Shown: piece after piece, positions 7,497 to 15,973 of the stretch | Position numbering within the stretch: position 1 is the stretch's first letter | Layout: every line of letters starts with the position of its first letter | From: a virus | Reading direction: 5' to 3' (one strand) | IMG/VR virus record: IMGVR_UViG_3300042111_000204 | Coordinates: 1-29,957 of that record | DNA length: 29,957 nt | Notes under the pieces: model-generated | Seen by the model: the letters and a program-made list of their open reading frames with translations, nothing else | Told to the model about the DNA's origin: nothing | Database searches by the model: none | Program-made: the position numbers and the translations under genes

Positions 7497-9967
7497 GGCG
7501 TCACTCTCCATCTCGATGAGATCGGATCGTACAGGAGTTCTGCCTGATCGTTCTCCTGAAGAGCCCTGTCCGTCCCTGCGTCGAGCAAGAGCCTGTTGGC
7601 TGCATCGCTGCTGCTGCTTTCGTGATACAGAGTCAGGCTGTTTGTCGAGATATTGATGACTCGCAGGGCTTTGTTTGGCCCGCCGCCCGAGAAGCCGCTG
7701 ATGAATCTGTTTCCGCCGCTGGCGACGACCCTCAGCACAGTGGCCGTGCCCGGAGAGTAGTTATTGAGCGTGCTTGTCGCCGTCACTGTCGCCCAGTGAT
7801 ATGGCGGGGCAGCCGGCTCGTCGGCGATGAGCCTCCATCGCTGGCTCGTGCTGTCGTAGAACGTCGACGCAGAGTCGTTCTCGGACAAGACTCTGTCGGA
7901 GCCCGTAAACAAAAACCTGTTCGTCGAGTTGCTGTTCGTGTTCGATGAACTCAAGAGCACGTTGTGCGTGCTGACGTTGACGAGCAGTTTCACGACGCCA
8001 GACACGCCGCCGGCAAGGCCCGTGATGGTCAGGCCCGTAGTCGGGTCGACACGCACGACGTCTGTCGTCCCTGCGTCGTAATCGTTGCTCGGGTTGCTGC
8101 TTGGAGACTTCGTGCCAATAGAAGCAGCCGTCGACCCGCCGCCTCCTCCTGAAGTCGAGATCGTGACGGCCCCCGTGAGCCCGTTGACCGAGACCACGTT
8201 TGCGACGTTCGTGAGGTCTGTGACGCTGGCGGCGAGGTGTGTGTGCGACGTACTTGCGGCAGAGACGTCGACATTGTTCAGGACGACGACGCCTGTCTTG
8301 CCATTGACCGATACGACATTGTTCTCGCCAGAGATGGCGATCGAGCCGGCGGATGTCGAGACGGTGATGTTTGAGCCGGCGACGACGCTCAGCGAGCCTG
8401 TCTGGCCGTTAAGCGACGAGACGTACACGAGGCCGCTCACGTCAGACGTCGAGTGCGTATGAACTGCCGGAGCGGCTGTCAGGTCGGTCACGCTGAGGAC
8501 GACAGTCCCGACCTTCCCTTGCACGCTCGATACAGGCGAGTTCGCTGCAATCGCTGCCGTCAGGCCGCTCACGTCAGTGGTCGAGTGCGTATGGACAGCC
8601 GCCGCTGCCGTGATGTCGGAGATCGTCGGGATTTTGTGAACGTGGTCTTCCCGAGAAGCAAAACTTGACGTGCCAGCCGCTGCCACTCCAAGCGGAAGAG
8701 GAGTGCTGCTCCCGACGCTCACTCCAGACGTGCCGCCGGCCGCCTCGATCGTGATGCTGCCGGACGTCGTGTCACGAGTCAGCGTGATGCCGCCGCCTTG
8801 CACGAGCACTGGATCAACGACGCTGTATCGCGTCGCCCACGTCGCCGTGGTGCCGTCTGTCGAAAGAAGCCGATTCGCGTTGCCGCCCTGCTGCGGCAAG
8901 CCGTCGCCGGCTGCGATCTGGATGTTCGAGCCACTCGTGCTGACTGTGATTCCCTGCCCGGCGACCACGACGGGAGTGCCTGTGATCCCGTTGACGCTGG
9001 CGACGGTCATCAGGCCGCTGATGTCGCTCGTCGAATGGGTGTGTGCGACGCTCGCCGCCGACAGGTCTGCAACGCTGACGACGACATGACCTGTCCTCCC
9101 CTGCACGCTGACGACGGGAGAGTTCGCGGCGATTGCAGTCGCCAGCCCGCTCACGTCGCTCGTGGAATGAGTGTGAACCGCGGGGGCGGCCGTCAGGTCA
9201 ATGACGCCGAGGACGACGATGCCAGTCTTCCCTTGCACGCTGGATACAGGCGAGTTTACGGCAATCGCGGCAGTCAGGCCGCTCACGTCGCTCGTGGAGT
9301 GTGTGTGAACGGCAGCCGCGGCCGTCAGGTCCGAGGTGCCGAGCACAACAACGCCGACTTTCCCCTGCACGCTCGACACTGGCGAGTTCGCGACGATTGC
9401 AGTCGTCAGCCCACTCACGTCACTCGTGGAGTGTGTGTGGACGACGGCTGCGGCAGTGATGTCTGCGATGCTGAGGACGACAGTGCCGACCTTGCCCTGC
9501 ACGCTCGACACGGGCGAGTTCGAGACGATCGCTGTCGTGAGCCCACTCACGTCAGTCGTCGAGTGCGTGTGAACGCTGGCGGCGGCCGTCAGGTCGACTA
9601 CCCCAAGCACCACAGCGCCAACCTTGCCCTGCACGCTCGACACTGGCGAGTTCACGACGATTGCGGTCGTAAGACCACTGACGTCGCTGGTCGAGTGCGT
9701 ATGGACTGCCGGGGCGGCCGTCAGGTCGGCGAGACTGAGCACGACGCTGCCTGTCCTGCCCTGCACAAGGCTGACGGGCGGGTTCGCCGACGAGATCGTG
9801 ATCCCAAGACTCGACGTGGCGATCGAGATGTTCGCGCCGGCGATGAATGGATTGACGCCGATGACGCCGACGATGTTCGTGGCTGAGCCATCGACGATGA
9901 TCGCCGGGCCGATGCCACCAGACACGGTGACGTTAATGGGCGATACATTTGGAAGAATGACTGACAT
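7475..9967 (-). CDS. Tail fibre protein with HTH repeats
   Basis: 830 residues. The N-terminal ~60 residues ('GGIGPAIIVDGSATNIVGVI') resemble the start of the fibre at 11543-12514. Then come nine repeats of about 44 residues, built as SVQGKxG-VVL-DLTAA-VHTHSTSDVSGL. His-x-His motifs of this kind coordinate iron along intertwined fibre trimers in T4-like fibres; a similar role here is inference. The C-terminus has two copies of an ~85-residue beta domain, each ending 'ENDxA...YD..S.RWR'. It probably acts as a host-binding fibre. The start overlaps the upstream gene as ATGA. Confidence 0.88.
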   Translation of the reverse strand: MSVILPNVSPINVTVSGGIGPAIIVDGSATNIVGVIGVNPFIAGANISIATSSLGITISSANPPVSLVQGRTGSVVLSLADLTAAPAVHTHSTSDVSGLTTAIVVNSPVSSVQGKVGAVVLGVVDLTAAASVHTHSTTDVSGLTTAIVSNSPVSSVQGKVGTVVLSIADITAAAVVHTHSTSDVSGLTTAIVANSPVSSVQGKVGVVVLGTSDLTAAAAVHTHSTSDVSGLTAAIAVNSPVSSVQGKTGIVVLGVIDLTAAPAVHTHSTSDVSGLATAIAANSPVVSVQGRTGHVVVSVADLSAASVAHTHSTSDISGLMTVASVNGITGTPVVVAGQGITVSTSGSNIQIAAGDGLPQQGGNANRLLSTDGTTATWATRYSVVDPVLVQGGGITLTRDTTSGSITIEAAGGTSGVSVGSSTPLPLGVAAAGTSSFASREDHVHKIPTISDITAAAAVHTHSTTDVSGLTAAIAANSPVSSVQGKVGTVVLSVTDLTAAPAVHTHSTSDVSGLVYVSSLNGQTGSLSVVAGSNITVSTSAGSIAISGENNVVSVNGKTGVVVLNNVDVSAASTSHTHLAASVTDLTNVANVVSVNGLTGAVTISTSGGGGGSTAASIGTKSPSSNPSNDYDAGTTDVVRVDPTTGLTITGLAGGVSGVVKLLVNVSTHNVLLSSSNTNSNSTNRFLFTGSDRVLSENDSASTFYDSTSQRWRLIADEPAAPPYHWATVTATSTLNNYSPGTATVLRVVASGGNRFISGFSGGGPNKALRVINISTNSLTLYHESSSSDAANRLLLDAGTDRALQENDQAELLYDPISSRWRVTPCCGVSS
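8997..9892 (-). repeat. 132-bp tandem coding repeats in tail fibre gene
   Basis: The block (C/T)TGCAC recurs at 9101, 9233, 9365, 9497, 9629 and 9761, an exact 132-bp (44-codon) period. Each unit encodes one HTHSTSDVSGL-type repeat. Neighbouring units are close to identical at DNA level, so recombination could change copy number. A more divergent unit lies near 8519. Confidence 0.85.
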
Positions 9968-10941
9968 CAGTGCTCCAGCAAGATCGAGTCAACCATCGAT
10001 GTTGTGGACCCCGCGAACACGTATCCAATCGTCGAGGCTCCGTCAGACTGCACGGCCGGGGCCTGAGCGTCAGAGTAGGCGTAGATTTCCCGGAGCCTGC
10101 CGATGTAATTGTCCGGCGACGCTGACCGCATGATGATCGCTGTCCTCGCGAACCGGCCGGAGCGAGTCTTGAGCCCGGTCGACGACGGCGACGTGATGAA
10201 CTGCTGCGTCGGCGAGATATTGATGACCGTCGACGACGCCGGCGAGAATACTCCAGCGTGCGGCTGCGCGTCGCTCCCTGAGTTCCCAAGGAACACGGCA
10301 CTGAACTGGCCTTGCCCAGTCCAGAACGACCCGCTGATGGCAGTCGTCCCGCTCGTTACGATGCCATAGAGAGCACCGTCTGTCTCTGAGTCCACTGTCG
10401 TGTCGCTCGACTCGGAGTCGATGATCGCGCCGGCAATGCACCCATATGTGGTGCCCGACGAGGTGTTGATCAGCACGGCGACCGAGTCTTTGGACTCCCA
10501 TAGGTAGACGTTGCCCGCGCCTGCCGTCGTCGGCCATAACTTCCAGAAGCCGAAGTTTTCGCCGGACGTGAAAGGCGACGCGGCGTTCCATGACGTGAAC
10601 GCTCCTGCGTTCTTCACGACGTTGACCATGAGCGTGTTCGCGGAGTAGAAGTCCGGAGTCCGCATCGTTGGAGAGGGCGTCGGCGTGTACGACGTGCCGC
10701 CGAACATGATGCGATGCGAGAGAGGCGACGTGACTGGCGTGACGTAGACACACTCCGTGGTGCCTGCCACCTGCACCTTCGTCCAAGTTCCGGCCGACCC
10801 AGAGCCGACAGTTCGAGTGGTGGCGTTGGCGTATTGGTTTTTCGTCCCGAGCGTATGGAGAGCGTCCATCACGCCGGCCACCGACGACACCGAAAAAGCC
10901 TGCGATCCGACGTATCGCCAATTCGAGTGTGCAAGACTCAC
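9967..10941 (-). CDS. Predicted virion structural protein
   Basis: 324 residues, no family I can name. It is Ser/Thr/Gly-rich, without Cys-rich or membrane segments, and looks like a folded beta protein ('TPDFYSANTLMVNVVKNAG', 'GENFGFWKLWPTTAGAG'). Similar proteins sit among phage minor tail and fibre genes. The GTG at 10941 overlaps the previous stop as GTGA, and the stop overlaps the fibre ATG. Position between fibre genes supports a tail or baseplate role. Confidence 0.75.
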   Translation of the reverse strand: MSLAHSNWRYVGSQAFSVSSVAGVMDALHTLGTKNQYANATTRTVGSGSAGTWTKVQVAGTTECVYVTPVTSPLSHRIMFGGTSYTPTPSPTMRTPDFYSANTLMVNVVKNAGAFTSWNAASPFTSGENFGFWKLWPTTAGAGNVYLWESKDSVAVLINTSSGTTYGCIAGAIIDSESSDTTVDSETDGALYGIVTSGTTAISGSFWTGQGQFSAVFLGNSGSDAQPHAGVFSPASSTVINISPTQQFITSPSSTGLKTRSGRFARTAIIMRSASPDNYIGRLREIYAYSDAQAPAVQSDGASTIGYVFAGSTTSMVDSILLEH

Positions 10942-11183
10942 GAGAGCGTTCCTCCGCTGACAAAAACCGGCCCGGACGGCCTGATATGGGCCGGCGAGTG
11001 AAAGAAAATGCCGACGCCGCCGCTGGACGGGGCGGGCGGCTGAACAGGCTGCGTGTGCGTGTCAGGCCAAGACCTGCCCTTGAGTTTCGTCTCGGCAACC
11101 TCACCGAGGCCAAAGACCCCAGTCACGCTTCCCGTCAGCGTTGCGGTCTTGAGCCCTATTCTTCCGGCAAACTTGCCACGCAT
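10938..11183 (-). CDS. Small hypothetical protein
   Basis: 81 residues, function unknown. The ATG at 11183 overlaps the stop of the upstream gene as TGATG. The sequence has a basic, Gly/Thr-rich N-terminal half and a Pro-rich middle ('HTQPVQPPAPSSGGVG'). It sits in a tightly packed tail region. Confidence 0.65.
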   Translation of the reverse strand: MRGKFAGRIGLKTATLTGSVTGVFGLGEVAETKLKGRSWPDTHTQPVQPPAPSSGGVGIFFHSPAHIRPSGPVFVSGGTLS

Positions 11184-11539
11184 CAGGAGATGTCCTCGTA
11201 CGAGCAGATGCCCTGAGCCGAACCTGCACTGACTGCCGAAAGCCTGATCGAGTCGCCTTCTTCGAGGTACACTGGATTTTCTTTGGCGACGATCGCGATC
11301 GAAGACCCCAGCGGCACAGTCAGACCCTTGGCGAGGTGATAGGCGGTCGAGCCTCGATAGATGTCCGCCGTGACAACGGCGTCGCTCGCGCCCACAGACG
11401 ACACGACGAGCGTGTTGACCTTGTAGACCTTGCCGCTCGCGGCAGAGTTCGACGTGATCGACGTGGACGTCGTCCCAACGCTCTGCACGTCTGTCTTTCC
11501 ACGAATCGTCGTCGCGCTGACGATGTTTGGGTTTGCCAT
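11183..11539 (-). CDS. Small virion-associated protein, beta-rich
   Basis: 118 residues. The pattern 'VVTADIYRGSTAYHLAKGL', 'VPLGSSIAIVAKENPVYLEE', 'GDSIRLSAVSAGS' and a final SYEDIS matches a common unnamed family found among phage tail genes. I recognise the family type but know of no assigned function. The ATG at 11539 follows 3 nt after the fibre stop. Confidence 0.75.
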   Translation of the reverse strand: MANPNIVSATTIRGKTDVQSVGTTSTSITSNSAASGKVYKVNTLVVSSVGASDAVVTADIYRGSTAYHLAKGLTVPLGSSIAIVAKENPVYLEEGDSIRLSAVSAGSAQGICSYEDIS

Positions 11540-11542
11540 GCC

Positions 11543-12514
11543 TCAGCCTCCGAAGACCAGCACAGGCCACATCGATGCGGCCACTTGGTTTGTGTTCGAC
11601 GCCGCCGAGATCGTCAGGGTTGTCCCGTCCTTCGCCACGCCGACGTTGCTGCCGGCGACGATCGAGACAGCCCCCGTGATCTCGTTGACTGCGAAGTTGC
11701 CGGCGAGCCCTGAGATGTCGCTGGTCGAATGTGTATGAACTGCCGGAGCGGCCGTCAGGTCCGCTGGAGACAGGGTCACGGTGCCAGTCTTGCCCTGCAC
11801 ACTGACCACGTTCGCGAGCGTCGTGAGCCCGCTGATCTGGCTCGTCGAGTGCGTATGCGTCGCCGGCGCGGCCGTCAGGTCAGCGACCGAGAGCGAGACG
11901 GCGCCGGTCCTCCCCTGCACGCTGACCACGTTCGCAATGGTCGTGAGCCCGGAGATATCGCTCGTCGCGTGGGTGTGGACGGCAGCCGCGCCAGTGAAGT
12001 CGACAATGGAGAGCGTGACTGTCCCGGTCCTGCCCTGCACGCTGAAAACCCGCGAGTTCGCGACGATCGCGGCCGTCAAGCCGGTCACGTCGGTCGTCGA
12101 GTGGGTATGGACGACCTCTGCGTAGGAGTGCGTATGCGACGCCGCCGCGGCAGTGAGATCGGCCAGCGTCAGGACGACAGAGCCAGTCCTGCCCTGCACC
12201 GAGGCCACGGCCGCGCTGTATCCAGAGATATCGCTGGTCGAGTGCGTGTGAACTGCGGGTGCAGCGGTCAGGTCTGCCACAGAGAGCGTGACGGTCCCTG
12301 TCTTCCCCTGCACTGAGAAGAGTCGGGCTATTTCGCCCGAAATTACGATCGAACTAGACGAAGTCGAGACCGTGATCCCGACGCCGGCGACGATGGGGTT
12401 GATCCCAGCGACGCCAACGACGGACGTCGCCGAGCCGGTGACGATGACGGCCGGGCCCACTCCGGCGGACACCGAGACCTGAATGGCAGCGTCTTGAGTT
12501 GTCTCGACGGGCAC
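11543..12514 (-). CDS. Tail fibre protein with HTH repeats (paralogue)
   Basis: 323 residues. The N-terminus ('GVGPAVIVTGSATSVVGVAG') is clearly related to the fibre at 7475-9967. Six HTH motifs follow in the same SVQGxTG-VxLS-DLTAA-HTHSTSDISGL units, ending with a short Gly/Ala-rich tail. I chose the GTG at 12514, which lies just after the previous stop and has AGGAG at 9-nt spacing. Reading could begin earlier, but that would overlap the upstream gene. It probably assembles as a trimeric fibre. Confidence 0.85.
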   Translation of the reverse strand: MPVETTQDAAIQVSVSAGVGPAVIVTGSATSVVGVAGINPIVAGVGITVSTSSSSIVISGEIARLFSVQGKTGTVTLSVADLTAAPAVHTHSTSDISGYSAAVASVQGRTGSVVLTLADLTAAAASHTHSYAEVVHTHSTTDVTGLTAAIVANSRVFSVQGRTGTVTLSIVDFTGAAAVHTHATSDISGLTTIANVVSVQGRTGAVSLSVADLTAAPATHTHSTSQISGLTTLANVVSVQGKTGTVTLSPADLTAAPAVHTHSTSDISGLAGNFAVNEITGAVSIVAGSNVGVAKDGTTLTISAASNTNQVAASMWPVLVFGG

Positions 12515-12515
12515 G

Positions 12516-12866
12516 TCACGGACTCCTGACGGACACTGTGCCACTCAGGACAGTCCGGGTGATCAGGCCCGGTGCCGTCCATCGCATGAACCACCTGTAG
12601 TTGCCCGTGAGGCTCAGCGACTGCGTCTGTGACTCGTCGAGCGACAGATTGATGCGGCCCTCACTCAGCGAGACAACCAACTGAGTGAACTGCATGACGT
12701 TGTTGTACGCAGTCACGTTCCCCCCCGAGACGCCGAGCACCTCGATGATGCGAGTCTCGAAGAGATACCCAGACAAGTCTTGATCGAAGTCCAAGAGCAG
12801 ACTCAGTTCATCGCCTTGGACGAAGACAACGTCCAATGTGTCGGGCAAGACAGAGTAAACAGCCAA
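12516..12866 (-). CDS. Beta-rich tail accessory protein (paralogue of 17801-18121)
   Basis: 116 residues from a TTG at 12866 with GGAGG 7 nt upstream. It shares a pattern with the gene at 17801-18121: early 'GD' followed by 'DFD', a later 'L-QTQSL', and a C-terminal 'RWTAPG..RTVLSGTVSV'. The fold looks like a single beta-sandwich, as in baseplate or receptor-binding adaptor domains. Each paralogue precedes a fibre gene, suggesting an adaptor for its own fibre. Confidence 0.75.
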   Translation of the reverse strand: MAVYSVLPDTLDVVFVQGDELSLLLDFDQDLSGYLFETRIIEVLGVSGGNVTAYNNVMQFTQLVVSLSEGRINLSLDESQTQSLSLTGNYRWFMRWTAPGLITRTVLSGTVSVRSP

Positions 12867-12918
12867 GACCTCGCCTCCGTGCGTTGCTGTTCACAATACC
12901 GCACGAAGCAGCATGACC

Positions 12919-13149
12919 CTAAGTGTCTCGCCCCCGCCAGAAAGCCCACGCGCCGGCAAGCAGTGGCGGCGCCCAGATGGCCCACGCCTGCGGGGACGCG
13001 TATCCGAGACTGCCGGCAGCGACCATCGCCAGCACGCCGACGACTGCGCCGGCTGTCTTCCATCCGAAAGAAGAGAGCAGAGACGCGACGGCACCGAGGA
13101 GGAGCGTTGTGCCGACGATCGCAGCGACGAGAAATGCCAACGACTCCAT
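12919..13149 (-). CDS. Small membrane protein, possible holin
   Basis: 76 residues with two or three hydrophobic segments (about 5-25, 33-50 and 55-70; 'LAFLVAAIVGTTLLLGAVAS') and a short charged tail WRGRDT. Length and topology fit a holin, but no family signature is visible. The ATG at 13149 has GGAG 6 nt upstream; an in-frame GTG at 13155 overlaps the previous stop. It lies apart from the peptidase/lipoprotein group. Confidence 0.65.
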   Translation of the reverse strand: MESLAFLVAAIVGTTLLLGAVASLLSSFGWKTAGAVVGVLAMVAAGSLGYASPQAWAIWAPPLLAGAWAFWRGRDT

Positions 13150-13151
13150 GG

Positions 13152-13499
13152 TCACTCCAGACTCCCAAGCCTCGACGCGTACTCCCCGGACAGCGACGCG
13201 CGATAGTGTCCGTATCCAAGCATTACGGCAGTCAGTTGCTCCAGCGTGAGCGAGTGCGGCCTGCCGTCAGAGTCGATCAACGCGGGCACGTCGAAGCCCG
13301 CCGCGGCTGCTTCCTTCGCCAAGACGAACGCGCCGGTCAGGAGCGTCACGTCCTCTTGTCGAAGGCCTAGACGAAATCCGAGTCCGGGCACTTCGTAGCC
13401 CTCGCCGATCTTGGACTCGAACCAAGATTCGACGTCTGCTCTCTGCCGCTGTCGATCAATCGCCTGCTTCACCGTCGGGTCGAGCCGCATCTTGCTCAC
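13152..13499 (-). CDS. Tail-fibre-linked protein, DUF4376-like
   Basis: 115 residues. It has a helical N-terminus ('KQAIDRQRQRADVESWFESK'), then 'GLGFRLGLRQEDVTLLTGAF' and 'SDGRPHSLTLEQLTAVMLGY'. This resembles the DUF4376 family found next to tail-fibre genes, some members of which are thought to assist fibre assembly. The GTG at 13499 has AGGAGG about 10 nt upstream and overlaps the previous gene by 44 nt. Confidence 0.72.
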   Translation of the reverse strand: MSKMRLDPTVKQAIDRQRQRADVESWFESKIGEGYEVPGLGFRLGLRQEDVTLLTGAFVLAKEAAAAGFDVPALIDSDGRPHSLTLEQLTAVMLGYGHYRASLSGEYASRLGSLE

Positions 13500-13755
13500 G
13501 TTGCTTCGCCTCCTGCTCCTCGAACCACGCTGCCGCACCGATCCCGTAGCCGTCGGGCTCTGAGAAATCGCAATCCCACGCCTCGCGGTACTGCCCGTCT
13601 GGCAGTTCCGAGTCGTCCACGTAGACGTATGGGAGTCCAGCGGGAACGTCCTTTCTCGCTATGTCCTCCAGCGACAGCGGGCAGTTGGCCGCTGGGACAA
13701 TTACCCACACCCCTTTGTCGGGAGGCGGCGCTGCATGAACAATTACGGTCGCCAT
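13456..13755 (-). CDS. Putative tail-fibre assembly/chaperone protein
   Basis: 99 residues. The stretch 'VDDSELPDGQYREAWDCDFS' matches a small family commonly encoded directly after tail-fibre genes. The N-terminus 'VIVHAAPPPDKGVWVIVPAA' is also shared with such proteins. The C-terminus is charged. It starts with the ATG at 13755, 7 nt after the fibre stop, so it likely helps fold that fibre. Function is inferred from context. Confidence 0.72.
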   Translation of the reverse strand: MATVIVHAAPPPDKGVWVIVPAANCPLSLEDIARKDVPAGLPYVYVDDSELPDGQYREAWDCDFSEPDGYGIGAAAWFEEQEAKQREQDAARPDGEAGD

Positions 13756-13762
13756 ACTTCGC

Positions 13763-15970
13763 CTAACTAACTGCGATAAACGAGCATTCCGCCATTGCGT
13801 CGGATGCCGAAGGCACGCCCTGCCCGCCAGATGACACGATATTGATGTCTTGATATGTCGCCCTTCCCGACACGACGTTACGCACGCCCATTCGCATTGT
13901 TGTATTTGTAAACGTATCGGTCGCATTGCCGACGTTGCCAAGACACGCAAGATGATTTGGAATACTGGTAGTGAAATTGACGCGATACTTACCAGCCGCG
14001 CTGCGGTAAGTGATGCTGCTGACATTCCCGCTACCCAGTAGCGTTGGGGATGTCGAAGCGTCGAACTTTGCCCACGCCCGCACAAGAAATCCCGGCGTGC
14101 TGTTGTGCGTTATCGCGCCGCTGCTAGCGATCGACATTAGCACGTTATTTGCGATGACGAAGTCGATCTGCGTCTCCGCGCCGACCGTAAAGGAGGTGTT
14201 GTTGTAGACGCCGGGCCGCCCCCACGCTGCGCCTACCCTGACGTAGGTGCCAGTACCCTCTGCGTTGTAGACGGCCGTGCCATAATCAGCGGTGAAGTAC
14301 GTCACGCGGTCGCTAGTGCCGCCTCGCAGGTAATAGCCGCCGTTGGCCGGATTCACCCAATATCCGGAATTGTCACTGTCGTAGTAGATCGGCGCGTACA
14401 TGGCGACGGCCGATTGCCACGACCCATCGTCGTTGCACCACGACCCCCACGCGCCCGCCTGCGTGAGAAAGCCGATGCGGTTGCTGTTGCAGTGGAGGAT
14501 TCGTTCACCCTCGTTACTGTCCCGCATCGCTATCGTCGAGAACGTCGCCGTGTCGCTTTTGCCCACGTAGAGGTACTCGCCAAACACTTGCAGCGAGTCG
14601 ATATTCATGCCCGCAAAGCGACTCGTGCCGTTTGGGTCGCAGTAGTACGCAGCGTTCTGAGAGTCGTAGTAGATCGGCGCATACATTGCCGTCGCGGATG
14701 TGATAGCCGAATCGGCGTAAAATTGCTTGTTGTTGTAGACCCGCACGTAGGTGGAGTCCGTCATCCAGATTCCGCCGCCGTAGGTCTGGCTGAACCAACC
14801 TGATGTCCCGTTGGACCGAAACCAGTTATCGGTGTACACCGTGTTGAATGTCGGCCCGTACCCGCTGGCGTTGACGCCTCGCGAGCACACGGTGTTCAGC
14901 GTCTCGCTGTTCGCAGTGCCGGTGACGCTGATGCCCCACGTACCGCTGGCGCCACCGCCGGTCAGTGTCGGCGCGTAGGAGTTGTAGTTGCCGCTGTGAA
15001 TGAAGCGGACCCATGAGCCCCATGTGCCGCCCTGCACATTGCGCGACCACAGTTCGTTCGCGTTGTCCTCCCACCCCCACGCATTCTGGCGGCCCCAGTA
15101 GTTGGAACCGTTGCTGTGCCGCATGTTCTCGACGAACCACCACGCACCTTGCGGACCACCGGCAGACATTTCGCGGAATGCTCTGTTGTGCGTAGGTGTC
15201 TCGGTGAAGTTCGTGTTGAAGTTGTTGGCCGTTCCGGACCCGACTTGGTACGTGCAGGTCGTCGCGCTGCCAGCGCTCCCTGTCACGTTGATTGACCAAG
15301 TACCGCTGGCACCCGTGCCAGTGAGTGTCGGAGAGTATGAGTTGTAGTTGCCGGCGTGCAGGACTGTGTTGCCTCCGACGGCGAGCACCCCTGCGGATGT
15401 GACCGTGAGGAGCGTCGATTCGCCTGCGCCGTATCCGTTGTTGTTGATGAGTCGCAGAGTCTTGGTTCCTGTGGCATCACACTGCCACGCGAACCCGCCC
15501 TGCCCGTTGACATCAATCTGTATCGCAGCCTTGCCAGTGCCGCCGCTCGAAGTCTGGAGCCCCTGCACTGTCACAAGACCGTCGCTGGTCGTGCGATAGA
15601 AGAGGGCCGCGCCACGCACGTCCAACTTCATGTTGGCCGAGACGGTCGAGGTGCCGATGCCAACATTGCCTGCGGCGTCGACCACGAACGGTGACGTGTC
15701 GCCAGACTCGTCGTTGACCCGGAACGACAGGTCCGTGCCTGTGTTGGTGATGACCACCGGCACTCCGGACGACGCCGTGAACGTCGAGTTGCCGGTGAAC
15801 GACGGGCTGGCCGGCACTCCGGCCACGAGAGAGAAGTTGCGGATCGTGTTGGAACTGTCCTTCCAATACACGAGCCCGTCGGCGTAGTTCAGGGCTAACT
15901 CGCCGTGAACGAGGCTATTAGGAGCCGTCGCCGCGACTCCTGATCTCTTGAGAACTATCGGTAGCGGCAT
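13763..15970 (-). CDS. Large tail fibre protein
   Basis: 735 residues. The N-terminus 'MPLPIVLKRSGVAATAPNSL' followed by 'GELALNYADGLVYWKDS' is a typical fibre start. The middle carries two copies of 'GNYNSYxPTLTGxGASGTW' (a phage fibre repeat), then 'GPQGAWWFVENMRHSNGSNY' and 'GTWGSWVRFIHSG' like T4-type distal fibres. Two copies of 'MYAPIYYDSxN..Y' follow. The C-terminal ~150 residues look like a head domain. Asn/Thr/Ser codons are frequent, giving lower GC than neighbouring genes, perhaps a sign of exchange. It likely determines host range. Confidence 0.88.
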   Translation of the reverse strand: MPLPIVLKRSGVAATAPNSLVHGELALNYADGLVYWKDSSNTIRNFSLVAGVPASPSFTGNSTFTASSGVPVVITNTGTDLSFRVNDESGDTSPFVVDAAGNVGIGTSTVSANMKLDVRGAALFYRTTSDGLVTVQGLQTSSGGTGKAAIQIDVNGQGGFAWQCDATGTKTLRLINNNGYGAGESTLLTVTSAGVLAVGGNTVLHAGNYNSYSPTLTGTGASGTWSINVTGSAGSATTCTYQVGSGTANNFNTNFTETPTHNRAFREMSAGGPQGAWWFVENMRHSNGSNYWGRQNAWGWEDNANELWSRNVQGGTWGSWVRFIHSGNYNSYAPTLTGGGASGTWGISVTGTANSETLNTVCSRGVNASGYGPTFNTVYTDNWFRSNGTSGWFSQTYGGGIWMTDSTYVRVYNNKQFYADSAITSATAMYAPIYYDSQNAAYYCDPNGTSRFAGMNIDSLQVFGEYLYVGKSDTATFSTIAMRDSNEGERILHCNSNRIGFLTQAGAWGSWCNDDGSWQSAVAMYAPIYYDSDNSGYWVNPANGGYYLRGGTSDRVTYFTADYGTAVYNAEGTGTYVRVGAAWGRPGVYNNTSFTVGAETQIDFVIANNVLMSIASSGAITHNSTPGFLVRAWAKFDASTSPTLLGSGNVSSITYRSAAGKYRVNFTTSIPNHLACLGNVGNATDTFTNTTMRMGVRNVVSGRATYQDINIVSSGGQGVPSASDAMAECSFIAVS

Positions 15971-15973
15971 ACG

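Noticed and set aside
8798-9886. Plus-strand open frame of 362 codons opposite the tail fibre gene
   Set aside because: It is an antisense shadow of the 132-bp repeats, His/Arg/Asp-rich with no domain.
9101-9892. Regular 132-bp repeats as a possible CRISPR or satellite
   Set aside because: The units are fully coding and in frame, without short repeats separated by unique spacers.
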